64,000 nt of DNA from Ensifer sp. BR816 (GTDB lineage: Bacteria > Pseudomonadota > Alphaproteobacteria > Rhizobiales > Rhizobiaceae): NCBI RefSeq assembly GCF_000378985.1, contig NZ_KB905372.1:124001-188000 (forward strand), given 5' to 3'. Under the pieces are notes generated by a model that worked only from the letters and a program-made list of their open reading frames with translations, did not search any database and had not been told where the DNA came from. Shown one piece after another: positions 1 to 9,821 of the stretch. Numbering within the stretch: the stretch's first letter is position 1; every line of letters starts with the position of its first letter. The position numbers and the translations under genes are program-made.

Positions 1-237
1 GTCGGTCAGCAGCATCGTGATCTTGACGGTCTTCGAAAGATCAGTGCCAGCAGCCTCGGCGATGGCGGCGAGGTTCTCAAGGCACTGCCTGGCCTGCTCG
101 ACGACGTCAGCGGAACTGAATTCGCCCGTTGCGGGATCGATCGGCAGCTGTCCGGTCACGAGCAACAGATTGCCGAGCTTGGTGGAGTAGGGGTCGACAG
201 CGCCCTGTGCATCGGCGGTGGAAATAGCGGTGATCAA
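1..237 (-). CDS. ridA: RidA/YjgF family enamine-imine deaminase, partial (3' end outside window)
   Basis: The minus strand reads ITAISTADAQGAVDPYSTKL, then GNLLLVTGQLPIDPATGEF. This is the start of a RidA-type protein, a family that hydrolyses reactive enamine/imine intermediates from PLP enzymes. The start is TTG at 237-235: an in-frame TAG stop lies immediately upstream, and a GGAGA ribosome-binding site sits about 6 nt before it. Only the first 79 codons are in the window. It follows acsA and adk on the same strand, but about 315 nt separate it from adk, so co-transcription is uncertain. The family call is firm; the specific substrate is unknown. Confidence 0.85.
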   Translation of the reverse strand, partial: MITAISTADAQGAVDPYSTKLGNLLLVTGQLPIDPATGEFSSADVVEQARQCLENLAAIAEAAGTDLSKTVKITMLLTD

Positions 238-552
238 CTAAGTTCTCCAATTCGTTGGGGGTGCGCCATGCACCGCGGACGACCGCCACTTCAGCGACGC
301 GGTCTGGCATGCCGGGCGCTCACGAGATCGCTAGTGAGCGCCCCGGAGCCGTTAATCATGGTCGGACTGACGTGTCGCAGCCGGTGTTAAGGTAAAACCA
401 GTCCGCCGGGCCAGCGTATCGTCCGGAGTCATCCGCTTCAGGCCCGACCAGAAGGTCGCCTTAGACCGTTGCTACCTTAGCTCCTGTTATGCGATTGGCC
501 CGAGTCCCAACGCACGTGCTTGAACCGCTCATGCCGCAATGCATCCCTGCGC
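238..552. other. Intergenic region between adk and ridA
   Basis: I see no supportable gene here. The only signal is the GGAGA ribosome-binding site of the ridA-like gene at its left edge. Confidence 0.5.
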
Positions 553-1164
553 TCATCGATTAGCGTCCCGCGGCATAGGTGATTTCCGGATGCTGTTGAG
601 AAGGCTTGCGATCTCCTGTGCGACGTCCTCGATCGAAGCAAGTCCGTTTACCTGCTTCAAGAGTCCTCTCATAGCGTAGTGCAGCGACAATGGACGTGTC
701 GCTTCATAGTAAGCACTCAATCGCACCCGCAGTGTTTCCGCATTGTCGTCCGATCGAACCTCCGCTCCTGCGCTGACCGCCTGAGCGGCACGCGCGCGAA
801 TCCGCTCAGACAGGACGTCTTCATTAACGACGAGCTCGATGACCGCAGAAATAGCGCTTCCAACCAGCATTTTGTCCAATGCGTTGGCCTGAGCCAGTGT
901 GCGTGGATAGCCATCAAGTATGAAACCCGACGCCGCATCCGGCTGACTGAGCCGAAGAGCGACGATTTCCGAAATCGTCTCGTCATCGATGAGAATGCCA
1001 GCATCTATCTTCGCCCGGAGCATATTCCCCAGTGATGATCCAGATCGGATTTCGGTCCTGAGCATGTCACCGGTCGAGAGATGTGGAATGCCAAAACACT
1101 CAGAGATGCGGTTGGCTTGCGTACCCTTTCCAGCCCCCGGTGGGCCTAGCAATATCAACTTCAA
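553..1164 (-). CDS. adk: Adenylate kinase, short type
   Basis: A 203-residue adenylate kinase (ATP + AMP to 2 ADP; cytosolic). The P-loop GPPGAGKGT is at residues 7-15, the AMP-binding segment with STGDMLR follows, and LDGYPRT is at about residues 83-89. It is of the short type: the stretch after SERIRARA lacks a zinc-ribbon LID insertion. The gene starts with ATG just downstream of acsA (38 nt gap, same strand), so the two are probably co-transcribed. That makes sense because acetyl-CoA synthetase releases AMP that adenylate kinase recycles. Chromosomal rhizobial adk normally sits in the ribosomal-protein region, so this looks like a second copy. Confidence 0.9.
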   Translation of the reverse strand: MKLILLGPPGAGKGTQANRISECFGIPHLSTGDMLRTEIRSGSSLGNMLRAKIDAGILIDDETISEIVALRLSQPDAASGFILDGYPRTLAQANALDKMLVGSAISAVIELVVNEDVLSERIRARAAQAVSAGAEVRSDDNAETLRVRLSAYYEATRPLSLHYAMRGLLKQVNGLASIEDVAQEIASLLNSIRKSPMPRDANR

Positions 1165-1202
1165 TGTCTTCCCTCACCCTTGATGTGGTTGTTGATTCTT
1201 CG

Positions 1203-3161
1203 TCACGCGGCGTCTGAGCGATTCTGCCGATTGGCGATCAGGTCGTCGACGACCGCCGGGTCGGCGAGCGTCGAGGTATCGTCGAGCGAGCCGAAATCGT
1301 CCTCGGCGATCTTGCGGAGGATCCGGCGCATGATTTTGCCCGAGCGCGTCTTCGGCAGGCCGGGCGCGAACTGGATCTTGTCCGGGGTGGCGATCGGTCC
1401 GATCTCCGCGCGCACATGTTTGACCAGATCCTGGCGCAGCGCATCGTTGCCTTCCTCGCCGGCCATCAGCGAGTCGTAGCAATAGATGCCCTGTCCCTTA
1501 ACATTGTGCGGGTAGCCGACGACAGCGGCTTCGGACACCAGATGGTGCGAGACGAGCGCCGATTCGATCTCCGCCGTGCCGAGGCGGTGGCCGGAAATGT
1601 TGAGCACGTCGTCGACGCGGCCGGTGATCCAGTAATAGCCGTCCTCGTCGCGCCGGCAGCCGTCGCCGGTGAAATACTTGCCCTTGTAGGTGGCGAAATA
1701 GGTCTCGATGAAGCGCTTGTGATCCCCGTAGACCGTGCGCATCTGTCCCGGCCAGCTGTCGATGATGCAGAGATTGCCGTCAGCGGCCCCCTCCAGCACA
1801 TTGCCCTCGTTGTCGACGAGCTGCGGCTTGATGCCGAAGAAGGGGCGTGTCGCAGACCCCGGCTTCAGGTCGGTCGCGCCCGGCAGCGGCGTGATGAGGA
1901 TGCCGCCCGTTTCCGTCTGCCACCAGGTGTCGACGATCGGCGAACGGGCTTCACCGACGACGTTGTAGTACCACTCCCAGGCTTCCGGGTTGATCGGCTC
2001 GCCAACCGAACCGAGAAGCCGCAGCGACGAGCGCGACGAGCGTTTCACGAAGGCATCGCCGGCCCCCATCAGGGCGCGGATCGCGGTGGGCGCGGTGTAG
2101 AAGGTGTTGACCTTGTGCTTTTCGATCACTTCCCAGAAACGGCCGGCATCCGGGAAATTCGGCACGCCCTCGAACATCAGCGTGGTCGCGCGGTTCGCCA
2201 GCGGCCCGTAGACGATGTAGGAATGGCCGGTGACCCAGCCGACATCGGCCGTGCACCAGTAGACGTCGCCGTCCTGGTAGTCAAAGACATATTTGTGCGT
2301 CATCGAGGCATAGACGAGATAGCCGCCCGTCGTGTGCAGGACGCCCTTCGGCTTGCCGGTGGAGCCGGACGTATAAAGAATGAAGAGCGGGTCCTCCGCC
2401 TTCATCTTGGCCGGCGGGCAATCGCGCGGCACGGAGAGCATTTCCTGGTGATACCAGAGGTCGCGGCCCGGCGCCCAGCCGGTCTTGCCGCCGGTGCGGC
2501 GCACGACCAGAACCTTGTTGACGATCACATGCTGCTTGGCCGCGATGTCGATCGCCGTGTCGGTGTTTTCCTTGAGCGGAATCGGCTTGCCGCCGCGCAC
2601 GCCCTCGTCGCAGGTGATGACGAAGGTGGATTCGCAATCGACGATGCGGCCGGCGAGCGCCTCAGGGGAAAAGCCGCCGAAGACGACCGAGTGGATCGCG
2701 CCGACGCGGGCGCAGGCGAGCATCGCAAAAGCCGCCTCGGGGATCATCGGCATATAGATGGTGACGCGATCACCCTTCGTGACGCCATATTTCTTCAGGA
2801 CGTTGGCGAGCCGGCAAACCTTGTCGTAGAGCTCGTTATAGATGATCTTCTTGTCGATATAGGGGTTGTCCCCTTCCCAGATGATCGCGGTCTTCTCGCC
2901 ATGCGTCTTCAGGTGACGGTCGATGCAGTTGTAGGAGACGTTGGTGAGGCCGTCTTCGAACCAGTTGATCGAAACGTCGCCCTCGAAGGAAGTGTTCTTG
3001 AGCTTGGTATAGGGCTGGAACCAGTCGATCCGCTTGCCATGCTCGCCCCAGAACGTCTCGGGATCGGCGACGCTCTCGGCGTACCAATTGTCGTACTTGG
3101 CCTTATCGATCAAAGCGTTTGTACGAATGGATCTGGTGGCCGGATATGCTTTTTCGGACAT
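1203..3161 (-). CDS. acsA: Acetyl-CoA synthetase (acetate-CoA ligase)
   Basis: A 652-residue AMP-forming acetyl-CoA synthetase that makes acetyl-CoA from acetate, ATP and CoA. Visible signatures are the N-terminal [11 protein letters not shown] block, the phosphate-binding loop [12 protein letters not shown], the WWQTETGG adenine-binding motif, and the C-terminal acetylatable-lysine motif TRSGKIMRR. The open frame extends to 3269, but I place the start at the ATG at 3161 ([11 protein letters not shown]), matching the usual start of rhizobial Acs; a GGGGTGG stretch precedes it. It is followed closely by adk. A two-hairpin terminator-like repeat lies just upstream (3219-3285). Confidence 0.93.
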   Translation of the reverse strand: MSEKAYPATRSIRTNALIDKAKYDNWYAESVADPETFWGEHGKRIDWFQPYTKLKNTSFEGDVSINWFEDGLTNVSYNCIDRHLKTHGEKTAIIWEGDNPYIDKKIIYNELYDKVCRLANVLKKYGVTKGDRVTIYMPMIPEAAFAMLACARVGAIHSVVFGGFSPEALAGRIVDCESTFVITCDEGVRGGKPIPLKENTDTAIDIAAKQHVIVNKVLVVRRTGGKTGWAPGRDLWYHQEMLSVPRDCPPAKMKAEDPLFILYTSGSTGKPKGVLHTTGGYLVYASMTHKYVFDYQDGDVYWCTADVGWVTGHSYIVYGPLANRATTLMFEGVPNFPDAGRFWEVIEKHKVNTFYTAPTAIRALMGAGDAFVKRSSRSSLRLLGSVGEPINPEAWEWYYNVVGEARSPIVDTWWQTETGGILITPLPGATDLKPGSATRPFFGIKPQLVDNEGNVLEGAADGNLCIIDSWPGQMRTVYGDHKRFIETYFATYKGKYFTGDGCRRDEDGYYWITGRVDDVLNISGHRLGTAEIESALVSHHLVSEAAVVGYPHNVKGQGIYCYDSLMAGEEGNDALRQDLVKHVRAEIGPIATPDKIQFAPGLPKTRSGKIMRRILRKIAEDDFGSLDDTSTLADPAVVDDLIANRQNRSDAA

Positions 3162-3218
3162 GATCAAGTCCACCCCTTTGATTTTGGTGCTCGTGGAAGC
3201 TCGGCTCCGTCGTCTGGG

Positions 3219-3285
3219 AAAAAAGCCCGGTACCGTTGGCACCGGGCTAGTTAGCGGGAAATGGCTCACTTCCCGCGGGAAGCTA
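3219..3285 (-). terminator. Two-hairpin terminator-like repeat, left copy
   Basis: Read on the minus strand, the inner hairpin AGCCCGGT...ACCGGGCT (8-bp stem, 9-nt loop, 3224-3248) is followed by a run of T (3224-3219): a textbook intrinsic terminator. A second hairpin, GCGGGAA/TTCCCGC, lies at 3254-3276 and includes the 12-bp palindrome TTCCCGCGGGAA. A near-identical 67-nt copy lies at 63451-63517, downstream of gltA, in the same orientation. Here it sits 58 nt 5' of acsA, where it would end transcription arriving from a minus-strand gene that is now absent, or act as a leader attenuator. It may belong to the RIME-like mosaic repeats of rhizobia (inference). Confidence 0.7.
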
Positions 3286-4151
3286 TGGGCGTAAGCGACA
3301 AACCAAGCCTTCGCGTTGATCTCGCTAGATTTGATAGAGGGAAGTGCGCTCTTACCTGATCATGTGTCCGTCTCGATTACCTGGCGTAGCAAGCGCCGCC
3401 GCGCCGGACTTGGCGCGTGATGGGCGAGCAGCAGCAAGTTTGATGCAGTGCCCGCACGATCCGCTTCCTAGTAGGGAAGCAGCCTTAGAAAGGAGTTGCG
3501 GCGAAAAAGCACCCAGTGGGCGCAGAAAACCGGCGGAATGTCACAAAGAATGCACTGTTTCGGCGCCTAGCAGTCCAAAGGATAAAATTTCTACTTTAGA
3601 ATGTCCTCGGCCCAGCGTCACCGGCTGGTAATGCTCAGCACGTTTGGGAGCAGTGCCGGAGACTCATCGCGAGTGGTTTCCGCCGCGGCACCTTGGCCGT
3701 CCCTCTGTGCATTTCCGCATCAATCATGAAGGAAAGCTAAACAGCGTGGCTGGATTGAGCCCCGACCGTCGGAAGGAGAGCTCGTGACCGCTAGCGCCCG
3801 TTGACGCTGCAATGAATCAGTCATCAATAAAATGCGGAACGACGCGCGCCCAACCGGCCAGACCAATTTGCTGCGGCTTTAACCCCCGCCTATGGGAAAA
3901 GGCCTGACCGCGCATTTGGCTGTGTATGCTGAAAATTCTTTTTGAGTCCTCCGATATTGCTTCCCGGCTTCATTTAGTTGAGCCGCGCTCTATCGCCATT
4001 TTCAGCGCATCAAGCTCCAGATTCACACGCCCTCGGTACGTGAGGAACCCGTCATCTCCGCCGAGTAGCCGACGGCAGTTAGTGATTTCCAACTCAGATT
4101 ATCCGTGGGCCGACATGCTCGTGAATAGGTCTTACCTCTTTATGCAAAAAC
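3286..4151. other. Gene-free interval between acsA and the EctB-like gene
   Basis: Some short frames are open here, but none resembles a known protein or has a convincing ribosome-binding site. A short frame around 3717-3790 (FRINHEGKLNSVAG) could be the tail of a decayed gene. I make no call. The right edge carries the palindromes described separately. Confidence 0.4.
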
Positions 4152-4168
4152 GCGCAGGATTTGTGCGC
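4152..4168. promoter_or_regulatory. Operator-like palindrome GCGCA-N7-TGCGC (site 1)
   Basis: GCGCA GGATTTG TGCGC is a perfect 5-bp inverted repeat with a 7-nt AT-rich centre, about 180 nt upstream of the EctB-like gene. Similar sequences occur at 17413, 45599, 54127 and 58793, each upstream of a catabolic unit. An Lrp/AsnC-type regulator encoded at 13197-13661 is the obvious candidate to bind it (inference). Confidence 0.55.
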
Positions 4169-4214
4169 AAATCATAAAAAAAAACTGCAATCCGGCACAA
4201 TCGAGCTATTTGAC

Positions 4215-4236
4215 ACGCAAACGACCCGCTTTGCGT
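4215..4236. promoter_or_regulatory. Palindrome ACGCAAA-N8-TTTGCGT
   Basis: A perfect 7-bp inverted repeat with an 8-nt spacer, 113 nt before the EctB-like start and 46 nt after site 1. Its ACGCA/TGCGT half-sites match those of the other operator-like sites but with wider spacing. Paired half-sites on successive helical turns are typical of Lrp-family control regions. Confidence 0.45.
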
Positions 4237-4348
4237 TGTTACATTATTCCCAATCACCAAGTTGTCCGTCGTACAATTTAAGCGGTGCCTGCACTAACTC
4301 GTGCGAATGGCAAGACGAGGAATGAACTCTATGAAGGAGCTTGCGGCT

Positions 4349-5689
4349 ATGAACAAGACATCCGTCGCTACGAGTGATGCAGGCATCGGAATTTTCGAGC
4401 GCCTCGAATCTGAGGTCCGTGGGTATATACGGTCGTTTCCCATCGTCTTCGATCGCGGAATTGGCACGACCCTCATCGACGCCGATGGTCGGGAATTTCT
4501 CGACTTCTTTGCAGGGGCGGGCGCCCTCAATTACGGGCACAACAATCCAGCTTTTAAGAAGCCGTTGCTCGACTACATCCAGCGGGACGGCATCATTCAC
4601 GGACTCGATCTCGCAACGAGCGCGAAAAGGGCATTCATCGAGGCCTTCGAGAAGTATATTCTGAAGCCGCGGGGTTTGAATTACAAACTGCAATTTACCG
4701 GCCCAACCGGCACAAACGCTGTCGAGGCGGCCCTCAAGCTTGCGCGCCAAGTCACAAAAAGATCAAACGTTGTGGCTTTTACCAACGGATTTCATGGCGT
4801 CAGCGCCGGGGCTTTGGCGGCGACCGGGAACAAGAAATACCGGAGTGCGGCGGGGTATGGCCTCGCGCACGTGACGACTTTGCCCTACGACGGCTATCTC
4901 GGTCGTTCGGTTGACACGCTCGACTACTTTGAGAAATTGCTCAACGATCCGAGCAGCGGCCTGGACAAACCTGCCGCCGTCATTTTGGAGGCGATCCAAG
5001 GCGAAGGTGGAATTAGGCCTGCCAGTTTTCAGTGGCTACAGCGGCTGCGTGACCTCACCAAGCGCCACGAAATCCTGCTCATTCTCGACGACATTCAGGC
5101 GGGTGTGGGCCGCTCGGGGAAATTCTTCAGCTTTGAAGCGGCAGGGATCGTTCCAGACATCGTAACTTTGTCGAAGTCGATCTCAGCGGTCGGTACGCCG
5201 ATGGCCCTCGTTCTTTTGAAGCCTGAACTGGACATCTGGTCGCCTGGTGCTCACAGCGGTACGTACCGTGGCAACAATCTTGCATTCGTTGCCGCTCGCG
5301 CAGCTCTCGAGACATACTGGGCCGACAACAAGTTCGAGGATGAGATCGCGGTGAAGTCCGCAATACTGGCGGACGAACTGAAGTCGATCGCCAACGATTT
5401 CCCCAACCTTGGACTGACCGTGCGCGGCCGAGGACTGATGTACGGTCTTGTATCGGAGAAGGATCCGTCGTTGCCAGGCAAGGTTCAGGCGGAAGCTCTT
5501 CGGCGAAGTCTGGTGATCGAGACCTGTGGTGGCCGGGGCGAGGTATTGAAGTTCCTCGTCGCCCTAATCATCACCGAGAATGATTTGCGCCGGGGCCTAT
5601 CGATCGTTCGCGAGAGTATTGGTGCGGTCCAGGCCAGCCTGGACAAGAGGCCCGCCTCAGCAATTCTCGGTGCCGAAGTCAATACGTAG
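4349..5689 (+). CDS. EctB/DoeD-like diaminobutyrate aminotransferase (class III)
   Basis: A 446-residue class III PLP aminotransferase. The opening IFERLESEVRGYIRSFP is the signature of the EctB/DoeD branch, which interconverts L-2,4-diaminobutyrate and aspartate semialdehyde. The central LILDDIQAGVGRSGKFF holds the PLP-contacting Asp, and SLSKSISAVGTPM carries the Schiff-base Lys. I chose the ATG at 4349 because AAGGAG lies 10 nt upstream; the frame is open from a GTG at 4301. It heads a plus-strand series with an aldehyde dehydrogenase, an amidohydrolase and a binding protein. There is no ectA or ectC nearby, so a catabolic (DoeD) role is more likely than ectoine synthesis (inference). Confidence 0.8.
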   Translation: MNKTSVATSDAGIGIFERLESEVRGYIRSFPIVFDRGIGTTLIDADGREFLDFFAGAGALNYGHNNPAFKKPLLDYIQRDGIIHGLDLATSAKRAFIEAFEKYILKPRGLNYKLQFTGPTGTNAVEAALKLARQVTKRSNVVAFTNGFHGVSAGALAATGNKKYRSAAGYGLAHVTTLPYDGYLGRSVDTLDYFEKLLNDPSSGLDKPAAVILEAIQGEGGIRPASFQWLQRLRDLTKRHEILLILDDIQAGVGRSGKFFSFEAAGIVPDIVTLSKSISAVGTPMALVLLKPELDIWSPGAHSGTYRGNNLAFVAARAALETYWADNKFEDEIAVKSAILADELKSIANDFPNLGLTVRGRGLMYGLVSEKDPSLPGKVQAEALRRSLVIETCGGRGEVLKFLVALIITENDLRRGLSIVRESIGAVQASLDKRPASAILGAEVNT

Positions 5690-5824
5690 CTCGTCTTCCA
5701 AGGACCAACGATCAAGCCGGATCGCCTCCTTGCACGCGAGGGGATCCATACTGGCCCGGCCGCCCGCACTAACGGGAGGAGCAGCACCGCTTTGGGCCGA
5801 TCAACGAACGCAAGAGGCATGCAA

Positions 5825-7300
5825 ATGAGAGTCACAAACGCCGAAGTGAACAGTCCGATGAGGGGCGAGCACGTCGATATCTATATCAACGGGAAACTCC
5901 GACCGGCGCATTCGTCGGCCCGGATCCCAGTGATTAACCCGGCTGATGAGCGCGAGTTTGCCACGATTCCGGATGGCGACAAGGAAGACGTAGCTGCAGC
6001 AGTAGACGCTGCGCGGGAAGCGTTCAGAAACTCCGGCTGGCCGCAGCTTCCGCCATCCGAGCGAGCAAAGCATTTGCGCAGGCTTGCCCGCGCAATTGAC
6101 AAACGCGCCGAGCAACTTGGCGCGATTGTCACCGCACAGATTGGCATGCCTTTCGCAGCCTCGGTGCAGTCAAACGGTGGCGGAACGTCGAAACTGTACG
6201 ACTATTACGCCGAGGTCGCCGATCAGTTCGAAGTTGAGTTCGAGCGCGTCGGACACGGCTTGCGTACTGTCATGCGGAGAGAGCCTGTTGGCGTTGCAGC
6301 GTTGATCGTGCCGTGGAATGGACCACAGGGGGCCATCGCGTGGAAGCTGGCTCCGGCACTCGCCGCCGGCTGCACAACTGTAATCAAGCCCCCACCTGAA
6401 GCATCGCTGGATTCATATTTGCTTGCAGGAGCTTTGGACGAGGCCGGTATCCCTCCCGGCGTTGTGAACATCGTTTTCGGTGGCCGCGAAACAGGAGCAT
6501 TGCTTGCCTCGCACCCAGGAGTCGATAAGGTGTCATTTACGGGCTCAACCCAAGCCGGGCGTCAGGTAGCTCTTGCCTGCGCTGAGCGCTTCGCCCGCGT
6601 CACGCTTGAGCTTGGTGGTAAGTCGGGGGCATTGTTACTCGATGACGCTGATCTCGATACGTTTCTTCCACTGGTTGCGCCGGCATGCATTCCGTTCAGC
6701 GGGCAAATTTGTCACGCTCTCACCCGAGTGATTGCACCGCGTGAACGCTACGACAAAGTCGTGGAAGGGATTGTAAGCAAAATGGCCGCTCTCGTCGTGG
6801 GGCATCCCCTGGACCCAACGACGCAGGTCGGCCCCCTGGTGGCGAAACGGCAGAGGGACCGGGTCGAGGAGTACATCGCATCGGGACGTGCACAAGGCGC
6901 AAAAGTCGTGGCAGGTGGAGGCAGGCCGCCAGGCTTGGAAGCTGGCTATTACATTCAACCGACGGTTTTCCGCGACGTCGATAGCTCGATGCGCATTGCC
7001 CAAGAGGAAATCTTTGGGCCGGTGGTGTCCGTGATCCCCTATGACAACGAGGAAGAGGCACTCGCGATTTGCAACGGCACGGCATATGGCCTGGGCGGGG
7101 CAGTGTTTACATCTGATCCTGAGCGGGGAATGGCTGTAGCGCGTCGTATCGAGGCTGGCGTGGTCGGTATCAATCGTTACACACTCCATATTGACGCGCC
7201 GTTTGGGGGCATCAAAGGCAGTGGCATAGGTCGCGAATTGGGGCCTGAGGGGCTGTCGGCATTTCTCGAAGCCAAATCGATATTCCCGCCTCAAGGGTGA
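5825..7300 (+). CDS. NAD(P)-dependent aldehyde dehydrogenase
   Basis: A 491-residue ALDH-superfamily protein that oxidises an aldehyde to the acid. Visible motifs are the VPWNGP nucleotide-binding segment, FTGSTQAGR, the general-base region LELGGKSG, and the catalytic Cys in FSGQICHA. The frame is open from a TTG at 5792, but the ATG at 5825 has AAGAGG 7 nt upstream and is preferred. It lies about 135 nt after the EctB-like aminotransferase. In ectoine degradation the product of that enzyme, aspartate semialdehyde, is oxidised by DoeC, so a DoeC-like role is plausible but not shown. A decayed paralogous fragment lies at 9822-9990. Confidence 0.85.
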   Translation: MRVTNAEVNSPMRGEHVDIYINGKLRPAHSSARIPVINPADEREFATIPDGDKEDVAAAVDAAREAFRNSGWPQLPPSERAKHLRRLARAIDKRAEQLGAIVTAQIGMPFAASVQSNGGGTSKLYDYYAEVADQFEVEFERVGHGLRTVMRREPVGVAALIVPWNGPQGAIAWKLAPALAAGCTTVIKPPPEASLDSYLLAGALDEAGIPPGVVNIVFGGRETGALLASHPGVDKVSFTGSTQAGRQVALACAERFARVTLELGGKSGALLLDDADLDTFLPLVAPACIPFSGQICHALTRVIAPRERYDKVVEGIVSKMAALVVGHPLDPTTQVGPLVAKRQRDRVEEYIASGRAQGAKVVAGGGRPPGLEAGYYIQPTVFRDVDSSMRIAQEEIFGPVVSVIPYDNEEEALAICNGTAYGLGGAVFTSDPERGMAVARRIEAGVVGINRYTLHIDAPFGGIKGSGIGRELGPEGLSAFLEAKSIFPPQG

Positions 7301-7412
7301 ACGCGGTGTAGTGCGAGCGCGCCAAACTCGTCTGTTGTTCTTCGCAGGCTTAACAAAGTCCTGCGGACTTCGAGGGACGAGTTGGCTTAATCCTTCATGA
7401 AGGGAAACTCCG

Positions 7413-8585
7413 ATGGCCATCGTCAAACGAGTCGCCGATCTCCTCCCTGATATCGTATCCTGGCGTCACGGCATCCACGCGTATCCGGAGTTCGGCTTTG
7501 CCGTACACCGCACTTCCGCCTTCGTCGCGGAGCGCCTGCGGGAATTTGGCTGTGATCAGGTCGTGACCGGAGTTGGGAGGACCGGCGTCGTCGGCGTTGT
7601 CACCGGAAAGAGGGCCGCGAGAAACCGCAAGCCTAAGGTCATCGGGCTGCGCAGCGATCTGGATGCGCTGCCGATCGAGGAGGCGACTGAACTGCCCTAT
7701 GCCTCGAAGGTCAATGGCTTCATGCACGCCTGCGGTCATGACGGGCACGCGGCGATGCTGTTGGGTGCAGCACGCTACCTCGCCGAAACCCGCAATTTTG
7801 CCGGCACGGCAGTCTTGATCTTTGAACCTGCGGAAGAGCTGGGTACGGGCGCTCAAGCGATGCTTGAGGACGGCCTGATGGAGCGCTTCGGCATCGAGCA
7901 CGTCTATGGCATGCACAATCTGCCAGGCTTGCCAATCGGTGCCTTTAGCATCCGGCAAGGCCCGGTCATGGCCGCAACCGATAGCATCGAGGTCAAAATC
8001 GAAGGCCGCGGCGGCCATCCCGGAATGCCGCATCAATGCATAGATGCGATCCTGGTCGCCGCTCAGTTAATCATGGCCCTGCAGCAAGTCGTGGCGCAAA
8101 ACGTCAATCCATTGGAGCCGGCGGCGATTTCGTTTCACCAACTGCAATCCGGGGGCTCCCAGAGAGTCATTCCGGAGGTAGCGGAGTTGCGAGGTAGCAT
8201 GCGAACGCTGACGCCGGAGGTGCGTCAGCTGGTCAAAAAGCGGGTGAGCGAGATTGTCGCCGGTATCGCCCTGGTAACTGGCGCCAAGATAGATCTCAAG
8301 ATTGAGAGCAGCGACGCCGTTGTTTTCAACCATGCAATGCAGACCGAACTTGCAATCAGGGCGGCGAAGGACGTGGCCGGCGAGGACAATGTGCTCGAGA
8401 CGCCTCCCGTGTTGGGAGGGGAGGATTTTTCCTACCTGGCGGAGGCGCGACCGGGTGCATTCATCTGGTGCGGAAATGGGGATAGCGCCGGTTTGCATCA
8501 CGCCGCCTATGATTTCAGCGACGAGGCAATACCGTATGGAACGTCGTTCTGGATCAAACTCGTGGAAAACACGCTTGCGGCGTGA
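7413..8585 (+). CDS. M20D amidohydrolase (hippurate / indoleacetyl-amino-acid hydrolase family)
   Basis: A 390-residue metal-dependent amidohydrolase that cleaves N-acyl amino acids. The metal-binding block HACGHDGHAAMLLG is at about residue 107, followed by EPAEELGTGA with the catalytic Glu pair, and the dimerisation-domain segment GRGGHPGMPH. It starts at ATG 7413 with AAGGGA upstream. Its place between the aldehyde dehydrogenase and the EhuB-like binding protein suggests it trims an acylated amino acid entering the pathway. A member of this family (y4tI, from memory) lies in a comparable cluster on the NGR234 symbiotic plasmid. The substrate is unknown. Confidence 0.85.
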   Translation: MAIVKRVADLLPDIVSWRHGIHAYPEFGFAVHRTSAFVAERLREFGCDQVVTGVGRTGVVGVVTGKRAARNRKPKVIGLRSDLDALPIEEATELPYASKVNGFMHACGHDGHAAMLLGAARYLAETRNFAGTAVLIFEPAEELGTGAQAMLEDGLMERFGIEHVYGMHNLPGLPIGAFSIRQGPVMAATDSIEVKIEGRGGHPGMPHQCIDAILVAAQLIMALQQVVAQNVNPLEPAAISFHQLQSGGSQRVIPEVAELRGSMRTLTPEVRQLVKKRVSEIVAGIALVTGAKIDLKIESSDAVVFNHAMQTELAIRAAKDVAGEDNVLETPPVLGGEDFSYLAEARPGAFIWCGNGDSAGLHHAAYDFSDEAIPYGTSFWIKLVENTLAA

Positions 8586-8854
8586 GGTGTTTGACGGGAG
8601 AACACAACCGATGGATATGGGCGGGCTGGTCGTGAGCCGTGGCGCCGGCCAGGCGACGTTCGGTCCGCACATTCCTGAACTCCAGCCCCGCCAAAAGCTC
8701 GTCGAATCCTCCGCAAGAACAAGAAAAGCCGGTTTCCAGCGTTCACGAAGGCCGATTGCGCGGATCGCTCATCTTTCGCTGCTAGATTTACAACGCAGAC
8801 AGATGTGTTTTGGTGGAAGCAGCGAACGAAAACTTGACTTGGGAGGAATTTCAG
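8586..8854. other. Intergenic region before the EhuB-like gene
   Basis: No gene is supportable. A GGGAGG ribosome-binding site for the next gene lies at its right end. I see no clear copy of the recurring GCGCA-N7-TGC palindrome here. Confidence 0.4.
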
Positions 8855-9736
8855 ATGGGTAAGCGGGAACACGACGAAAATAGAGAACTTCCCTCGAGAC
8901 GTGCAATCCTGAGGGGAATGGCTGCACTCGGCATAGCTGCGATGGCGATCCTCTCATTTGCCGGATCGACTTCTGCACGGTCGCTGCTTGATAAGATCAA
9001 GAACGGAGAGACGATCCGGATTGGCTTCTCCAACGAGATTCCCTGGGCCTACCCCGGCGAGAAGAACAAGCCGCTGGGCTTCGTCAATGCAATGACGCTG
9101 GACATTCTGAAGAGGCTGGGCACGACAAACGTCGAGCCGGTCGTCACCGAATGGGGTTCGCTCATCCCGGGCCTGCAGGCGGGCCGCTTCGATATTATTA
9201 CCGGCGGCATGTTTATCCTCCCGGAGCGCTGCCGCAACGTCCTATTCACCGAACCGCTCGGCAAGGCCGCAGACGGGCTGCTCGTGCCGAAGGGCAACCC
9301 GCATGGACTGCACTCCTACGAGGACGTGCGCGACAAAGGCCTCATCTTCGTCACTGCCGCCGGCTACGATTCAGTGGACTATGCGCAAAAAATCGGCATT
9401 TCCGAGGACAAGCTCCTGCAGGTCGCGGGACCGGCGGAGATCCTGCAAGCAGTGAAGGCCGGCCGCGCCGACGCCGGCGCCGGTGACTACTTCACTGTAA
9501 AGAAATTTGCCGATAAGGATGACAGTGTTGAGCTTGCCGATCCGTTTACTCCGCCCGCCATCGGCTATCCCGCCTTCGCCTTTTTGCCCAACCAACAGGG
9601 CGCGGTCGACGCCTTTAATGCGGTGCTCAAAGACTATATCGGTTCCGCCGAGATGATGGCGTCGGTCGGCGAATACGGTTACACAAGAGCCACCCTGCCG
9701 GACGACACCCGGACCGCTGATCTTTGCAAGCATTGA
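8855..9736 (+). CDS. EhuB-like amino-acid/ectoine ABC substrate-binding protein (orphan)
   Basis: A 293-residue family-3 solute-binding protein. The N-terminus SRRAILRGMAALGIAAMAIL is a twin-arginine-like signal ending near TSA. The mature part (IRIGFSNEIPWAYPGE, WGSLIPGLQAGRFDIITGG, ILPERCRNVLFTEP) follows the pattern of the ectoine-binding EhuB family. The start is ATG 8855 with GGGAGG upstream, although the frame is open from 8810. No permease or ATPase gene adjoins it, so it must share a translocator, most simply the one at 55470-57662. It is a clear paralogue of the protein at 57727-58596 and of the fragment at 59757-60297; all three end (T)xxLCK(H/G). Confidence 0.85.
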   Translation: MGKREHDENRELPSRRAILRGMAALGIAAMAILSFAGSTSARSLLDKIKNGETIRIGFSNEIPWAYPGEKNKPLGFVNAMTLDILKRLGTTNVEPVVTEWGSLIPGLQAGRFDIITGGMFILPERCRNVLFTEPLGKAADGLLVPKGNPHGLHSYEDVRDKGLIFVTAAGYDSVDYAQKIGISEDKLLQVAGPAEILQAVKAGRADAGAGDYFTVKKFADKDDSVELADPFTPPAIGYPAFAFLPNQQGAVDAFNAVLKDYIGSAEMMASVGEYGYTRATLPDDTRTADLCKH

Positions 9737-9821
9737 ACCCCCTAGCCGGTATGACTCATGCACCTGGACGCGCACGAGTGCCAGGTTTGTGACTGGTGGT
9801 TTCACTCGGAGGGGCGCAGCC

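Noticed and set aside
1416-3254. A 612-codon open frame antisense to acsA
   Set aside because: It is the mirror of a GC-rich, strongly conserved gene; its translation is low-complexity and has no family resemblance.
3344-4177. Short frames upstream of the EctB-like gene, and a possible sigma-54 promoter near 3917
   Set aside because: No coding signature. The GG and GC elements near 3917 are spaced 8 nt apart rather than the required 10.
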